From Brachycybe producta (Eukaryota > Arthropoda > Diplopoda > Playtdesmida > Andrognathidae), in the NCBI GenBank assembly GCA_036925085.1, contig JAUPFP010000023.1:2690278-2754277 (forward strand): a stretch of DNA of 64,000 nucleotides. The letters run 5' to 3'. How positions within the stretch are numbered: the stretch's first letter is position 1; each line of letters begins with the position of its first letter. Position numbers and translations under genes: made by a program. The notes beneath the pieces were generated by a model. The model was not told the DNA's origin, did not search any database, and saw only the letters and a program-made list of their open reading frames with translations. Of the stretch, positions 42,601 through 53,115 are shown piece by piece.

Positions 42601-45600
42601 AGTTGGAAAACTTTAAATGGAAAGAAAAATTTAAAAATGTATTTAAAAGGTTTTTTTTTGGTTTCTAAAACATTTTCTAATCTTAATTTTGCTCTTCTTA
42701 TAGAAAGAATAATGAAGAGTTTGAAATCAGCTGTTCATAAATAACTTAAAATAATTCTTAGAGATGGGACGCACTTTTTTTAAAATCACTTTTCGGTTGC
42801 AAAATGAAGTCGAAGGTAGTTGTGAGCTGTGTTCGCAACGTACAAGCGTATTCTATGGAAAAAACTCAAGGTGGTCGATTTTGGCGACAACCCGATTCCG
42901 TTTTGCTGCCGGAAAAGTGTTCAAAAAGTGGTCTGTGTGCCAAGGTGCCTTATTGAACTTACGACACTGATATGATATCATAATGTGTACTCATAAGTGG
43001 TTGGAATTTGTCTTTATGCATTTTATGCAAATTTTTGGTTTTGGTTATGACTTATGGAACAATTTGGTGAATTTTAAAAGAAGCTAAATCTACTGATGAA
43101 TTTCTATATAGTATATCATCTCATATATAAGAAGCTTTTGAAACATGTTTTATTATTAAAAAAAAACACAGAAGAGTCGAACAAGGAATTTGCATTTTGG
43201 TTCTCTCTTCGTAATTAGACAAGATAAGCAATTAGTGCAACGAAAAGTGCTGTGTATATTAGTAGCAACTACATGGGGATTCCAAGATTGCAGTAACCGA
43301 GAGGGATTGATTTACGGATTTTCCCGGTATTCTTTTACGAAGAACTCGAGTTCTCAATTAGTGTCAACAGCTTTGAAAAATGATAAATGTTTTTATCACA
43401 TCAAAATGTGAGGTTTTTTTTTTATAAATAGATTCTATTTCGAGAAAGAAGAAAAAACAACAACAAAGCATTTGTTAGTTTTTCGTTTTCTAGTCTGCAG
43501 ATGACAGTTTTTTTCTCCCACTCTTTTTTTAAGTTTTTCAATTAATGAGAAGTTGAAATCATCATCGTCAATTGCATTTATTTTTTGTGTCAAAACATAA
43601 GAAAAAGAGGATTTTTGAAGCAAGGATACAATTAATAATAATAATACTAATAATAACAATAAGAGAAAAGACTTGCCTTTGATTCGTTCTGCCAGTTGTA
43701 TTCCGATTCGTAAAGACCGAGAACAATGATCGGAGAAACTACTTTGTTATCTATCAAAAACAGATTGATATGTAGATCAATCGCACATCTATTATTTATT
43801 TTTGTTAGAATTAGGGAAAAAAAACAAGATTTTTTTTTTGTTCAAAGACAAGTTTTGTTTTTCATTTTGCTTTTTTGCATTTTCAAAATTTTTTTTTCTC
43901 TAGTGTAAGCGCTCCTCAAACTCTTGATTATTCTGTCTTTAATTAAGAGAAACTTTAAACGTGTTTTAGAAAACTAGAAGGGTAGTTCAATCACATAAAG
44001 CTATTTTTATGTTTGATATCTTTCAAAATGAGATTTGTTATGGTTTGGGTCATTTTCAAAATCACATAAAAATCTTATTTTGAAAGATATCAAACATGAA
44101 AATTATTCTTAGGTTATTGAGCTACCCTTCTAGTTTCTAAATCACTTTCAAATTTATCTTAATTTGGCTTCCAAAAGAGACGGGGAATAATTAGAGTACG
44201 ATTAGCGTTTATACCTTAAAATTACCTTAAGATGGTTTATAAATTAGCTGATTTTCGAACTCTTGATTGTTTTTTAGGAGCAAAACTAAGAGAAACTAGA
44301 AAGTAGTTTAGAAACTAGAAGGGTTGCTCAGTCACATACTGTAAATGTGTTTTCACGTTAATATCTTTCAAAATAAACTTTTTATCGGCAAAAATTACAA
44401 ATTAAAGTTGAGTAGTTTTCAAACATTACATAAAACGTTTATTTTGAATGATATCAAAAACAAGATGAAAATACCCATAGATGATTGAGCTACCCTTCTA
44501 GTTTCTAAAACACTTTCAAGTTTCTCTTAATTTTCCTCCTGAAAGGCAGAATAACCTCAGTTTGAAGATCAGCTGTTCATAAAACATCTTCACTTCAATT
44601 GAATTTTTTGACAATCCCTACACCCCTTAACCCCACACACCTTTTGGGGTCATTTCATTGAACCCCACACACCTTTTGGGGTCATTTCATTGAACCCCAT
44701 ACACCGTTTGGTTCATCTCAGTGTTGCTGGAACCTATACTCTCGAGGGGGCTTAATGGAATGTATTGACCAATAATTTGAATTTACTTGAGACGATCAAC
44801 AAATTTAATCAACTCTCTTAAATTCATTTTGGGTCCCACTGGGATCACTTTTTTTCTTGGGAATTATAGCTCCAATTATACACATAATTACGAAGGAACG
44901 TACCTTCCAAGTGGTACTGCTTGATATGTTTTCCATAACAAAACTCGTAAGTCCACCAGTCTTTGGTCTGCAAAATCCAAGTTTTTTTAGTCAAGAAATT
45001 TAATCAATTAGTTAATTATAATTTTTTATTATTTATACCTTGTACACACACACATATGAGTTAAATGAATTCAAATTAAATGTGTTTAGGTGAATTATAC
45101 GGAATCCAGTTAAGGACATGAACCAAATAAAAATTGACTTTATTATTAATATTTTAAATTGAAATACTACAGTAAATCAATATTTTGTCAATAGTTTATA
45201 TATTATATTTAAGTATTAACTCAATATTTTCAGATTATTAACTGAATAAATTGAATTCGATGACATATTGTTTGTTTGCCCTTCATGGGGCTCTGTAGAA
45301 CACATTTATTATTTAAATGCATTTAAATTATCAAATTTCAACTTGAACTTTCTCAGTAAAGTTTCCAACATAAGAAAAAAAGAACATGTTTCATGTTGGA
45401 AGAACCCTGCTTAGAGAGTTCAAGTTAAATTACAAGCGTAGAAAAAAAAGATTCTTTCTCTGAATTTGTGTCTTATAATTAATTTTAATCGATTTCTTTG
45501 CAAAAATGATTAAGTTACGTGCAGTTTTCAACATTCGGCCCACGTGCCAATTAACTAGACTTAAAGGTTAGTAAGCGAGATTTGGCACGAGAGCCACTTG

Positions 45601-48010
45601 TTAAGAATTAGTAAGCGCCTCATTTCAAAGATAGCGCCAAAACGTATATTACACCGCGATAAAAAAAAGTTCTGCAGGTAATGCAAGAAGGAATAAACGG
45701 ATTAGACAGAGCACTAAATAAAGTATATTTATATCATAAGTGGAGTTAGATCCTAACTAAATGTATACAAATTGTATGAATACAGTTTTATGTCAAATGG
45801 TCGCGGCGCTTTCAGTTTCAGGTGATATCGGTTTTTGTACGCGTTTTTCGGATTGTGCAAATTTGTTATCGTGTTCAGTGTTTATTATTTATTGTTTTTT
45901 TTAGTGTGCACGTGCTTCATAGACTCAATGTTAAGTGAAAATTGACATGGTTGCTATGCTAACCACCAAAAACTGTCTACAAACAATAATTGCAGTTGCA
46001 AATGTTGCCTGCAAGTTTCAAGGTCGTTTGTGGTTGAAATATTCAAAGGGAATTTTTATTTAAAAACCCTTTTGAATTATGCAAATTAAGCTACTCTTAT
46101 TGACGGTTAGTGACGTCAAAAAAAAAGAGTTCATTTTGTAAACCACCTGCCATTTTTCAGGAACATCTTTCAACTTTAAAAAGGTTCGTGTTTGGCGCCA
46201 CCATAAGGCCGGTTTCACACGGACCAACTTTTTGGCGCCACAAAGTGCTTGATGCAACCCTTGCTTCGCACGAAACGCCATTGAAAACAATTACGTACTT
46301 CTTGGGGTATTTTTTCGATTAGCTAAGGTTATGCCAAAAGCGCAAAATATGGCGAAAAAGCTGTACAATCTCCTACATTAATGGCGCAGTCACACTAGGC
46401 TGGTTTCCCAGCCGCTGGTTGCTGCTGGCTGGTTGTAGCGCTCTAGCAGCATAGTCTGAACTGCTACTAGCAGCTGCTTTCTCCAGCGGGCTAGTGATTT
46501 TAACAGCGGCTAGTGAAGTTGGACATGTCCAACTAACTAGCAGCTACCAGCTGGTCATGTGACTCCTTTCCTGCTGCTGCCATCTAGTGTGAACTTTTTG
46601 TTGCTAGTAGTGGCACTAGTGGTAGTTGAAACTCCACTGCTTGGGTTGGTTGTTGTTAAGAGTTTGTGTTTTTGCAAGACGGTGATTGGATGACTTGCAC
46701 TGCTAATACCAGCAGTGACTGGACAAGTGTGAACCCAAAGCAGCTGCTGCTTGCTGTTGCTGCTAATAGCCAGCAGCAACCAGCCGCTTGTAAACCAGCC
46801 TAGTGTGACTGCGCCTTTACTGTCAGTGCAGGTATAGTACGACTTTGATCATCAGATTCATCACTGACACAAGCAGCAGGCGGTGGTCAAAACTTGTGGC
46901 CAGACTCAGCCACTCATTGCACACTGTGGTACAAAACAAAACTAGTTGTGGGCTTGTGGCTCGTCTCAACATTGACTATATATAATAGACGATCCGTCTT
47001 AAAAACGGCCACATTTTGTAGCGCCACAAAGTGGTTCGTGTGAAGTCGTGCCATGGAATTAACATTTGAACTGAGGGAAGAAGGGTTCATTTAGAAAGTG
47101 AACGTGTGGTGGGTGGTAGGAGGGTAGTAAGTGACAGTATGATAATAACTGATAAATAGGGATCGGATTTTTATGTAATAATGTCAAGCAGGTGTTTCTC
47201 AACCTGTGTGATCCAAGTGCTAATTGTGAAGTAATCATCAATAGAGCCATTATACTTTTTTTCTAATAGAAAAGGCTGTGGTTAGAGGCTAATTGTCTAG
47301 TTGCAATCAGTTGTCAACTATAGAGCTCTATAGCCTCAAAACCAGCAGGGGGTTTTTTTTTTACTGAAAAATTGGCTCTTGAAAGTTTGGCTCTTGGGCC
47401 ACAGATTGAGAAACATAATTAATTGATTGATATTGCATAAAAATCCGATCCCCTACTAATTGAAAACTCACTTTAATAAGACATGGGCTAGTCTCTAACG
47501 GTTTCAACAAGAGACTGATGTCAGAAGTTGATGAAGTTGACGGATCTCCATGAAGTAATCGATTTAGGTTGTGTTTGTCGTGGAGGAGATTAGCGACATT
47601 CGGTAAAACACATTCGTATTCTTGTCCGTATTTTGACGTCATGTGCATGACAAGCTCATTGGTCGATTCCTTTTTTTTTTTTTTTGAATGATGTAACAAA
47701 AAAAAAATACGGTGAGTGTTAAGTTAGAGGCTAGAGATACAAAATTGTGACATCACAGATTATATTGATACACGTCATGTTATAAGAATATCGCTGTTGG
47801 GGGAGATATCTCGAAATGACTTACCTGAGCGCTTAAAATCGGGTTGTTTAAGATGTCTACATGGTAACTCATAGAATTCAGTTCTTCTACATTCATAGAA
47901 GCGTATGTTGCATCTGTGAATGTTGTTTGAAACAAGATTAAAACGAAAAAATAGAGAAGCGGCAGACGGAGAAAAACGAAATCCTCCATCTTAGTCCTCT
48001 TCAATTTCAT
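39602..48010 (-). CDS. OS9: OS-9 type ER lectin (14 exons)
   Basis: Coding exons in gene order are 48010-47825, 47669-47472, 44967-44904, 43750-43677, 42454-42350, 42279-42078, 41553-41443, 41374-41246, 40851-40769, 40699-40576, 40499-40425, 40208-40017, 39943-39828 and 39748-39602. All phases join, giving 601 residues. OS-9 binds trimmed mannose glycans on misfolded ER proteins and passes them to the HRD1 ubiquitin ligase complex. A signal peptide precedes TDATYASM (Met 1 or Met 8 may start). The MRH lectin domain (about 128-270) shows WWTYEFCYG, KQYH, RYHSQYYVNGSTCD, EVRFLCEDGAG, DEPESCRYVM and CNPVLT. An acidic and Lys/Glu coiled-coil region (EERRKEWLAKQEEQLVALKQ) follows, and the C-terminus ends in NYRFVWNDDD plus an acidic tail. 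There is one MRH domain, so it is OS-9 rather than ERLEC1. Intron 4 has a GC donor, and intron 8 holds a 90-bp perfect palindrome. Confidence 0.95.
41033..41222. repeat. Perfect 90-bp inverted repeat with 10-nt loop (OS-9 intron 8)
   Basis: The arms 41033-41122 and 41133-41222 are exact reverse complements, with loop AGAAAAAACA. The right arm ends 23 bp from the exon 8 boundary. A shorter decayed relative with the same inner words (CAACTTGAACT, AAGTTTCCAAC) is at 45337-45431. Confidence 0.95.
41840..42050. repeat. Foldback repeat, family A, in OS-9 intron 6
   Basis: GTGTTTTAGAAACTAGAACG and GTAGCTCAATCA face TGATTGAGCTACCCTTCTAG and TTTCCAACACA. This copy is shortened in the centre. It reaches to within 30 bp of the exon 6 donor. 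Confidence 0.75.
42655..42750. repeat. Solo right arm of family A
   Basis: GTTTCTAAAACATTTTCTAA, GAATAATGAAGAGTTTGAAA and TCAGCTGTTCATAAA match the right end of other family A copies; no left arm is present. Confidence 0.6.
42762..42955. mobile_element. Inverted-repeat element, family G, copy 1 (OS-9 intron)
   Basis: The left end has CACTTTTCGGTTGCAAAATG, AAGTCG. The right end has CGACAACCCGATTCCGTTTT, CCGGAAAAGTG and GGTCTGTGTGCC, inverted. Relatives are at 50890, 51228 and 58036. Confidence 0.65.
43905..44218. repeat. Foldback repeat, family A (OS-9 intron 3)
   Basis: CTCTTGATTATTCTGTCTTT, TTTTAGAAAACTAGAAGGGT, then GAGCTACCCTTCTAGTTTCT and a right end with AATAATTAGAGTACGATTAG. The next copy follows after only about 12 bp. 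Confidence 0.75.
44230..44592. repeat. Foldback repeat, family A (OS-9 intron 3), neighbouring copy
   Basis: AGTTTAGAAACTAGAAGGGT and GCTCAGTCACA face GATTGAGCTACCCTTCTAGT and TTCTAAAACACTTTCAAG. It ends TCAGCTGTTCATAAAAC. With its neighbour it makes two tandem long hairpins. Confidence 0.78.
44629..44724 (+). repeat. 32-bp tandem repeat, about three copies
   Basis: Two identical units (44629-44660, 44661-44692) start AACCCCACACACCTTTTGGG, and a third decayed unit follows. It lies just before OS-9 exon 3 in an intron. Confidence 0.85.
45050..45332. repeat. Interspersed repeat, family I, copy 1
   Basis: Nearly identical to 61006-61261 over about 250 bp, sharing GGTGAATTATACGGAATCCA, ATTAACTCAATATTTTCAG and GGGCTCTGTAGAACA. 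The two copies differ by a 33-bp segment and a few bases. Confidence 0.85.
45337..45431. repeat. Short foldback related to the 90-bp palindrome
   Basis: CAACTTGAACTTTCTCAGTA and AAGTTTCCAACAT face ATGTTGGAAGAACCCTGCTT and AGAGAGTTCAAGTT. It starts where the family I copy ends. Confidence 0.65.
46206..47054. mobile_element. Outer inverted-repeat element hosting a nested insertion
   Basis: The left terminus (TTTCACACGGACCAACTTTT, GGCGCCACAAAGTG, 46206-46247) is inverted at 47013-47054 (GCGCCACAAAGTGGTTCGTG, TGAAG). Its middle holds a second inverted-repeat element. Confidence 0.7.
46381..46818. mobile_element. Inner inverted-repeat element (CTGGTTGCTGCTGG type)
   Basis: The ends GGCGCAGTCACACTAGGCTG and CAGCCTAGTGTGACTGCGCC are perfect inverse repeats, and the arms go on into CCAGCCGCTGGTTGCTGCTG and its inverse. 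The body is full of AGCAGC words. Length is about 436 bp, with no coding capacity. Flanking TAAT / TTTA is too poor to call a duplication. Confidence 0.85.
47157..47455. mobile_element. Inverted-repeat element, family D, copy 1 (OS-9 intron 2)
   Basis: It starts TAGGGATCGGATTTTTATG and ends CATAAAAATCCGATCCCCTA. Inner arms are CAGGTGTTTCTCAACCTGTG and GGGCCACAGATTGAGAAAC. The TA at each end suggests a TA target site (Tc1/mariner-like). It ends 17 bp from the exon 2 donor. Confidence 0.8.
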
Positions 48011-48379
48011 GGTGGTGATGAGCGTTGCGAATGGAATTGTGGGTAATGCCAGCTGTCTGCTTTAGAAATTTCAAACGGTTGCGCACTTGGTGGATCATCG
48101 TTGTTCTGACATGCGCAGAATTAGAAAAGAAAAAAAAAAACCTGCTTACGTTTCAATGAACTTTTTTTTTCTTACTGCAATGCAAGCGTTGAAAATTAGT
48201 TTAATTTAAAATGCAATTAATTAAAATTGCAATTGAACACAATTTGAACTGATAAAGTATTTAATAGTAATTTAAATAAATTGATTCAAAATTTAAACGC
48301 GTTACCTTTTTATTCCTACATTTAATTAAATTTTAGTAGACGGCAACAGGAGGGATTGATTTAAATCGCGAAATTATTA

Positions 48380-48615
48380 ATTTTTTTCATTGAAGTCTGA
48401 TTTAACTTCATAATTTGTTTGTTCACACTGCACGGGGATTGAAGTTGAACCCATGACCAACATGAACATATTACCATAGGTAGACACTAACCACTACACC
48501 AACAAGACAAGAAGGGATGAGAGCTTGTTTTTTCTTACTTTTTAGACCTTTTTTATATATAAAAGCGAGTATCACAAAAGAACAAACATGTTTTTTGTTT
48601 AATTTTCTTGTTTTC
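48380..48615 (-). mobile_element. tRNA-derived SINE-like element, copy 1
   Basis: The minus strand holds an A-box-like TGGTGTAGTGG (48491-48501) and, about 40 nt later, a B-box-like GGTTCAACTTC (48441-48451), the RNA polymerase III pattern. The flanks GTGATACTCGCTTTTATA and GCAGTGTGAA..ACAAATTATGAAGTT are shared with a plus-strand copy at 56655-56945. Confidence 0.65.
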
Positions 48616-49489
48616 CGTTAAAATCAATGCGATTTAAATCACATTTTAAATTTTTTTAGAATTATTATTTATTTTCTTAAAAGTGATTTTTTTTTCTCTT
48701 TTATGAAATTAATTTATTATAATAATGTGTTTGATAGGTGAATAAACAGATTGAACATTTTGTCATGAAGTAATTTTAAATAAATAAAAATATGATTTAA
48801 AAAAAAAAAATCATGATTTTAATCCATCCTTCTGCGCATGGCCTGAGAGAAAGATCCACCAAATGCAGAGACGGTATGTTTGATACAAACGACTGGTTCG
48901 TTCGTGCGTGATGGCGCTACTATCGCGATCAAAATTAGATTCGCCATTAAAGGGGCAATGCTGTCTTACTCTGCCTATGACGGTGAAGGCAAGCAATGAA
49001 ATCGTTGCACTGTGATTATACTGTTTTCCACTGTGATGGTGGCCGTCAATTGTGGTAGTTTCTGAACTTATGCAATTCGGCAGTATTAAGTTTTATATTT
49101 TCAAGAAACTGATAGCAGGTGGCGCTGCACTCGTCATTTAATGAGGGCATTAGAGGGCGGCATTATTTAAATTTATGCTTCAAATTGGTTTCACTAACTT
49201 TTTGGGGTATTATTATGGCCTGATGGGCCCGGGCAGGGCCTCGTATCTGGCCCAATCAAAACTACTACTGTTTAGGGCCCCACATCATTGATTATGGTCT
49301 CTATTTTCGTGTTTCGTTGTGCAATTTCTCACGTTAAATGTGGGGATCTTAAATTTTTTTTTTATTTAATTACTAGAATAGACCTAATGTTTTCTAGTTC
49401 ATTTTAAAATAACATTCATTTATATCGAGCTGTTTAGTTTAATTAACACCAGGGCGGCGATATTTTGCATGAACTAGCCATTACAGTTT
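48616..49489. other. Intergenic DNA between OS-9 and the next repeat
   Basis: No exon seen. A GC-rich patch (CTGATGGGCCCGGGCAGGGC near 49221-49240 with GGGCCCCA near 49278) may be a remnant of a transposon end. Confidence 0.35.
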
Positions 49490-49682
49490 TTGGCTCTGGT
49501 TATGAACTAACGCCTAAATTCCGCATAATCGGCAACAAGGAATAGTTACGTCAAAATGACGTCACAACCAACACAATGTATATCAGTGCATTGGGTTTTT
49601 TTTTTGTGACTTATTTTTGACGTCACTATTTCGTATTGCTTTTCACGCCGGAATTATTTTTCAGTTCGTAACCAGAGCCGTT
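49490..49682. mobile_element. Inverted-repeat element with TGACGTCA at its centre
   Basis: The left end GGCTCTGGTTATGAACT and the right end AGTTCGTAACCAGAGCC are inverted, then TTCCGCATAATC / CGCCGGAATTA, and AAAATGACGTCAC faces TTTTTGACGTCACT. Length is about 190 bp. The CRE-like octamer occurs twice. Confidence 0.75.
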
Positions 49683-50435
49683 TTTTTTTCTTTAGAAACT
49701 CATTGTTAAATAAACCTGTAAAGTTTATAATTTTGCTTTTATTTCAATCTAAAACGAAAATTATGGAACATTTGACAATAAATAAAGTGAAAAGACAAAA
49801 GAGACACAGAAATTCTCTTAGGTTTTAATTAAAATCACGATGTTTGACGATTTTGTTTCTAATGGAATCAACAGAAGAAAAAAAAACATCTGCATTTTTA
49901 ATTTATACATTTTTTATGCAGATTTTTAAATATTTATACAATAATTATATCAGCGACTAAATAATTAACATAATAACAAGAGAAATCATAATCATAAAAA
50001 AGCAATTACTTTTTTTTTAAAATAAAAATTTTGATATTTTTAAACAAAAAGAAAAAGAAAACACTTTTTAAAATAAAAAGTGAGATTCAAATATATTTGA
50101 TTTAATAATTATAATAAAATTAAAAATATGTAACAAAGTGTTGATCATCATCGATATTTTTTTTTTTCTCTTCTGCATTTTTAATTGGAAACACTTTAGA
50201 TTTCATACAGAATTATTATTATTAAGACAATAAATTAACATTTGTATTGGAGAGAGGGGTGGGGGAAGGAGGTAGGAAAAGAAATTTGTTTGAATTGAAA
50301 TTGAACTGTTAATTTGTTTGTAATTGTTTGGGTAGGAGAAGGAAAAGGAGGAGGAGGAAAAAAGAATGGCCCGGGGGGGGGGGAATGTTGTGATTTTGAG
50401 GGATTTTTTTTTTGGAAGTGGGTGGATGTGATTTT

Positions 50436-50614
50436 TCAGTTGGTGGCGTTTTCGGCCGAATTGTCGCTGTTGTATGTTTGCCAGTAAGGATCAGCACGAC
50501 GACCAAATCGTAACCTGACAGCTGGATCACGACCTCCCTTCCTCACCAATTGGTGACTGTAACGTTCGGGTAGTGCCTCACTTCTCAGGAGAAGTTCGTA
50601 CAGGTCTCGAATTC
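50436..50614 (-). CDS. sNPF: Short neuropeptide F precursor, last coding exon
   Basis: The frame begins at an acceptor (pyrimidine-rich tract, then AAG at 50615-50617) in phase 1 and runs 59 codons to TGA at 50438-50436. It contains GIRDLYELLLRSEALPERY, then a dibasic RK, GGRDPAVRLRFG, RR and ADPYWQ. RLRF followed by G-R-R gives an amidated RLRFamide, the hallmark of arthropod sNPF. The LYELLL segment before it is also typical of these precursors. The peptide is released from neurons and acts on a G protein-coupled receptor in feeding and growth control. Exons for the signal peptide and any other peptide copy were not found upstream (above 50617). They may be in short exons I missed or beyond the window. 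Only one RLRF copy is visible. Confidence 0.88.
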
Positions 50615-50889
50615 CTTCATCAAGAAATGAGAAGAAGGAAAAAAAAAATATCAAACAGAAACTGTTCCAATGTAATAAAGAAATATGACATGAAACACAA
50701 AATGGCTTTATTCTGAAAACAACTTTCGTTTGTTTTACTAGCACATGGTGTTAGCTTTACAATGACCTGGAGACTTCCAGAATGCAAACGTCCTGGTTAG
50801 TGATTCAAGAGAACACAAACCATAAATAGGACAAATCCAGACTAGAACTGAGTAAAGATAACTTTACTAATGCCCTGGCTATTGTATCC

Positions 50890-51040
50890 TGGGGAAGAGA
50901 CTGCAAAATGAAGTTTAAGGACATTAAGGTGGTTGGGCTGTACTTGCAATGTTTTTTTTTGTATGGAAAGATTTAAGGTTATTTGGTTTTGGCAACAACC
51001 CGACTTCATTTTGGATTCGAAAAGTGGTCTCTGTGTGTCA
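50890..51040. repeat. Family G element, copy 2, partial
   Basis: GACTGCAAAATGAAGTTTAA and GGTTTTGGCAACAACCCGAC, TTCATTTTG, CGAAAAGTGGTCTCTGTGTG are inverted to each other. Confidence 0.55.
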
Positions 51041-51227
51041 AGGGCCTAATACCCGGTACATGTTACAGAAAAAGAGAGGATTGCATTTGTTGTAGTAAAT
51101 AATGGGCAATAGTACTATTCAAAATTTCATTTAAGGCTCTGTTATGTCATTCATTGTGAGTTGCAAGCCACGTAGACTTGACCAGAACATTACGTTTTCA
51201 AGTGTCTACTGCCACTGGCCTTCTCCT

Positions 51228-51682
51228 AGATTAAGGGATACAAACCACTTTTGATGGTCGATTTCAACTGCAAAATGAAGTTACAGGTGGTTAGTAGAGG
51301 TGGCAATGGTAGAACCGAACCGTTTCTACTCAGTTCGCAGTTCGCAATTTTTTTTGGAAACAGGTTCTGATCAGTTCGTTGATATTGACAAACCGTTTCC
51401 AACCGGTTCCCAATATGTATTAGCAGATTTGTGCAGCACATTAGAGGTTGCAACGGATAGAATTGAACCGAATCTACTTGGTTGGAAACAAGGTTCTTAT
51501 CAATTCCAGTAATTGGCAAACCGGTTTTAACGGTTCCGAACCTTTGACATCTTTAGCACTGGTTGGGGTATGGATTATTGGTTTTAAATTTTGTGGAAAG
51601 ATTCCTATTGGTCAGTTTTAGGCGACAACCCGACTTAATTTTACGGTAGAAATTGACCGTCATTTGTGTTTCAACTTACAAT
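51228..51682. mobile_element. Family G element, copy 3, with internal duplication
   Basis: The left end ACAAACCACTTTTGATGGTC, GATTTCAACTGCAAAATGAA faces GGCGACAACCCGACTTAATT and GAAATTGACCGTCATTTG. The centre holds two diverged copies of a unit with GGTAGAACCGAACCGTTTCT / GATAGAATTGAACCGAATCT and CAAACCGGTT. Confidence 0.6.
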
Positions 51683-52140
51683 GTGATTTGAATACTGAAC
51701 AGAATTTTTTTGTAACCTTTTTCTGAACAGATTTTTCTGAAATGAACTTTCATGTGTGTCAAATTTATTGCATGGATGGACCGCAGATGTGTCAAAATAT
51801 CGTTATAATAAAATGTTTGATATTATCAATAATTCAAAAATGAGAAAAAAAGTTTAAAAGTTAAATTAAAAAGTTGGCATGTTGAGTACACACACAAAAA
51901 GAAATAGCCTTTTTTTAATCCTTGTCTGACAATCTTTCTCTCATAACAAATGATGATTACTTTTTCATCACCTTTGACTTCTTCTGTCATCTGATTTTTG
52001 TCGCAGATTCTAAACCCACCCTTGCTTTTTTTTTCTCAACTTCTCTTCGTCTCTTTCTGTTATTTAGTGGCCAAATGTCACGTCCAATCGATTGATTAAT
52101 GATAACATTGATAATCCTGGTAAAATAACCTTCCTTTCAC
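51683..52140. other. Intergenic DNA
   Basis: No exon or shared repeat seen. If sNPF has a long upstream intron, this could be intronic. Confidence 0.35.
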
Positions 52141-52163
52141 CCCCCCCCCCCCCCCCCCCCCCC
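52141..52163 (+). repeat. Poly(C) tract
   Basis: An uninterrupted run of about 23 C, a likely sequencing-difficult and structure-forming site. Confidence 0.9.
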
Positions 52164-52339
52164 AATGTAAATTAAAAAGCAGTCATAATTTTTGTACTTT
52201 TTTTTTTGGACACTGGAGAAAAAGTTGTGGTCATTATTCATTTAGTTTGGACATTTCGTGATCTAATTTACATATCTCTTATAAAGTGGAAAGTCCCTTC
52301 TGACTCTAAAACAACACCGTTTTTATTTTGATTAGGGCC

Positions 52340-53115
52340 CGGCAACTACACATTTTGGTTATTTAACTAATAGTTGTCTAAAAAAAATTTTAGTCGGCTA
52401 AAAATTCAATAGACTAAAATATAAAAAAAATTAGTCAACTAAACTAAAAACAACCTTTAATTTTAGATATATTTAGATATTTAGATATATAATTATGAAA
52501 GGGTGTTCTATAATTAGTGAATGAGTAGTTATTTGCTTTAACTAATTCGACTAATTAGTCATTCAATCACCATTACAACTTTAATGTAGGGAAAATTAAT
52601 ACTTTTTTCTGAACTGCTCGTTCAGAAAAAGTATTATGTAGTTGCTGGTTGTAGTTTTTAATCAACTAAATTTTGAGTCAACGAAATTTTCATTGAAGTA
52701 ATTTTTTTTTGTCAATTATTTTAGTTGACTTAAATTTCTGGTTGACTAAATTTTTTAGTTGATTACATTTTTTAGTTGACAACATTTTTTAGTTGTCTGT
52801 TTTTTAGTTGACTAAATTTTTTAGTTGACTAAATTTTTTAGTTGACTAAATTTTTTAGTTGACTAAATTTTTAGTTGACCAGATTTGTTAGTTGACTAAA
52901 TTTTTTAGTTGTCTGTTTTCTAGTTTACTAAAAGTTTTAATTGGCTAAATGTTTTATAGTTGACCAAACTAAAAACTACCTTTTAGTTTTAGGTATGCCG
53001 CCTTATACAATATGTTTACTATTAAAAGAAATGTTGTATGAATAGTGAATGAGGAGTTATTTGCATTTGACTAATTAGTCATTTTTAGTTTAGTACAAAT
53101 TATAGTTGCACACAG
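52340..53115. repeat. Repeat region with a 17-bp AGTTGACTAAATTTTTT array
   Basis: The array (about 52660-52985) holds roughly a dozen units of the 17-bp word, several perfect. It is flanked by two diverged copies of a GAATGAGTAGTTATTTGC, ACTAATTAGTCAT segment (near 52515 and 53045). Confidence 0.7.

Noticed and set aside
46381-46818. Perfect target duplication for the inner AGCAGC-rich element
   Set aside because: The flanks (TAAT and TTTA) are not identical, so I did not assign a duplication or superfamily.
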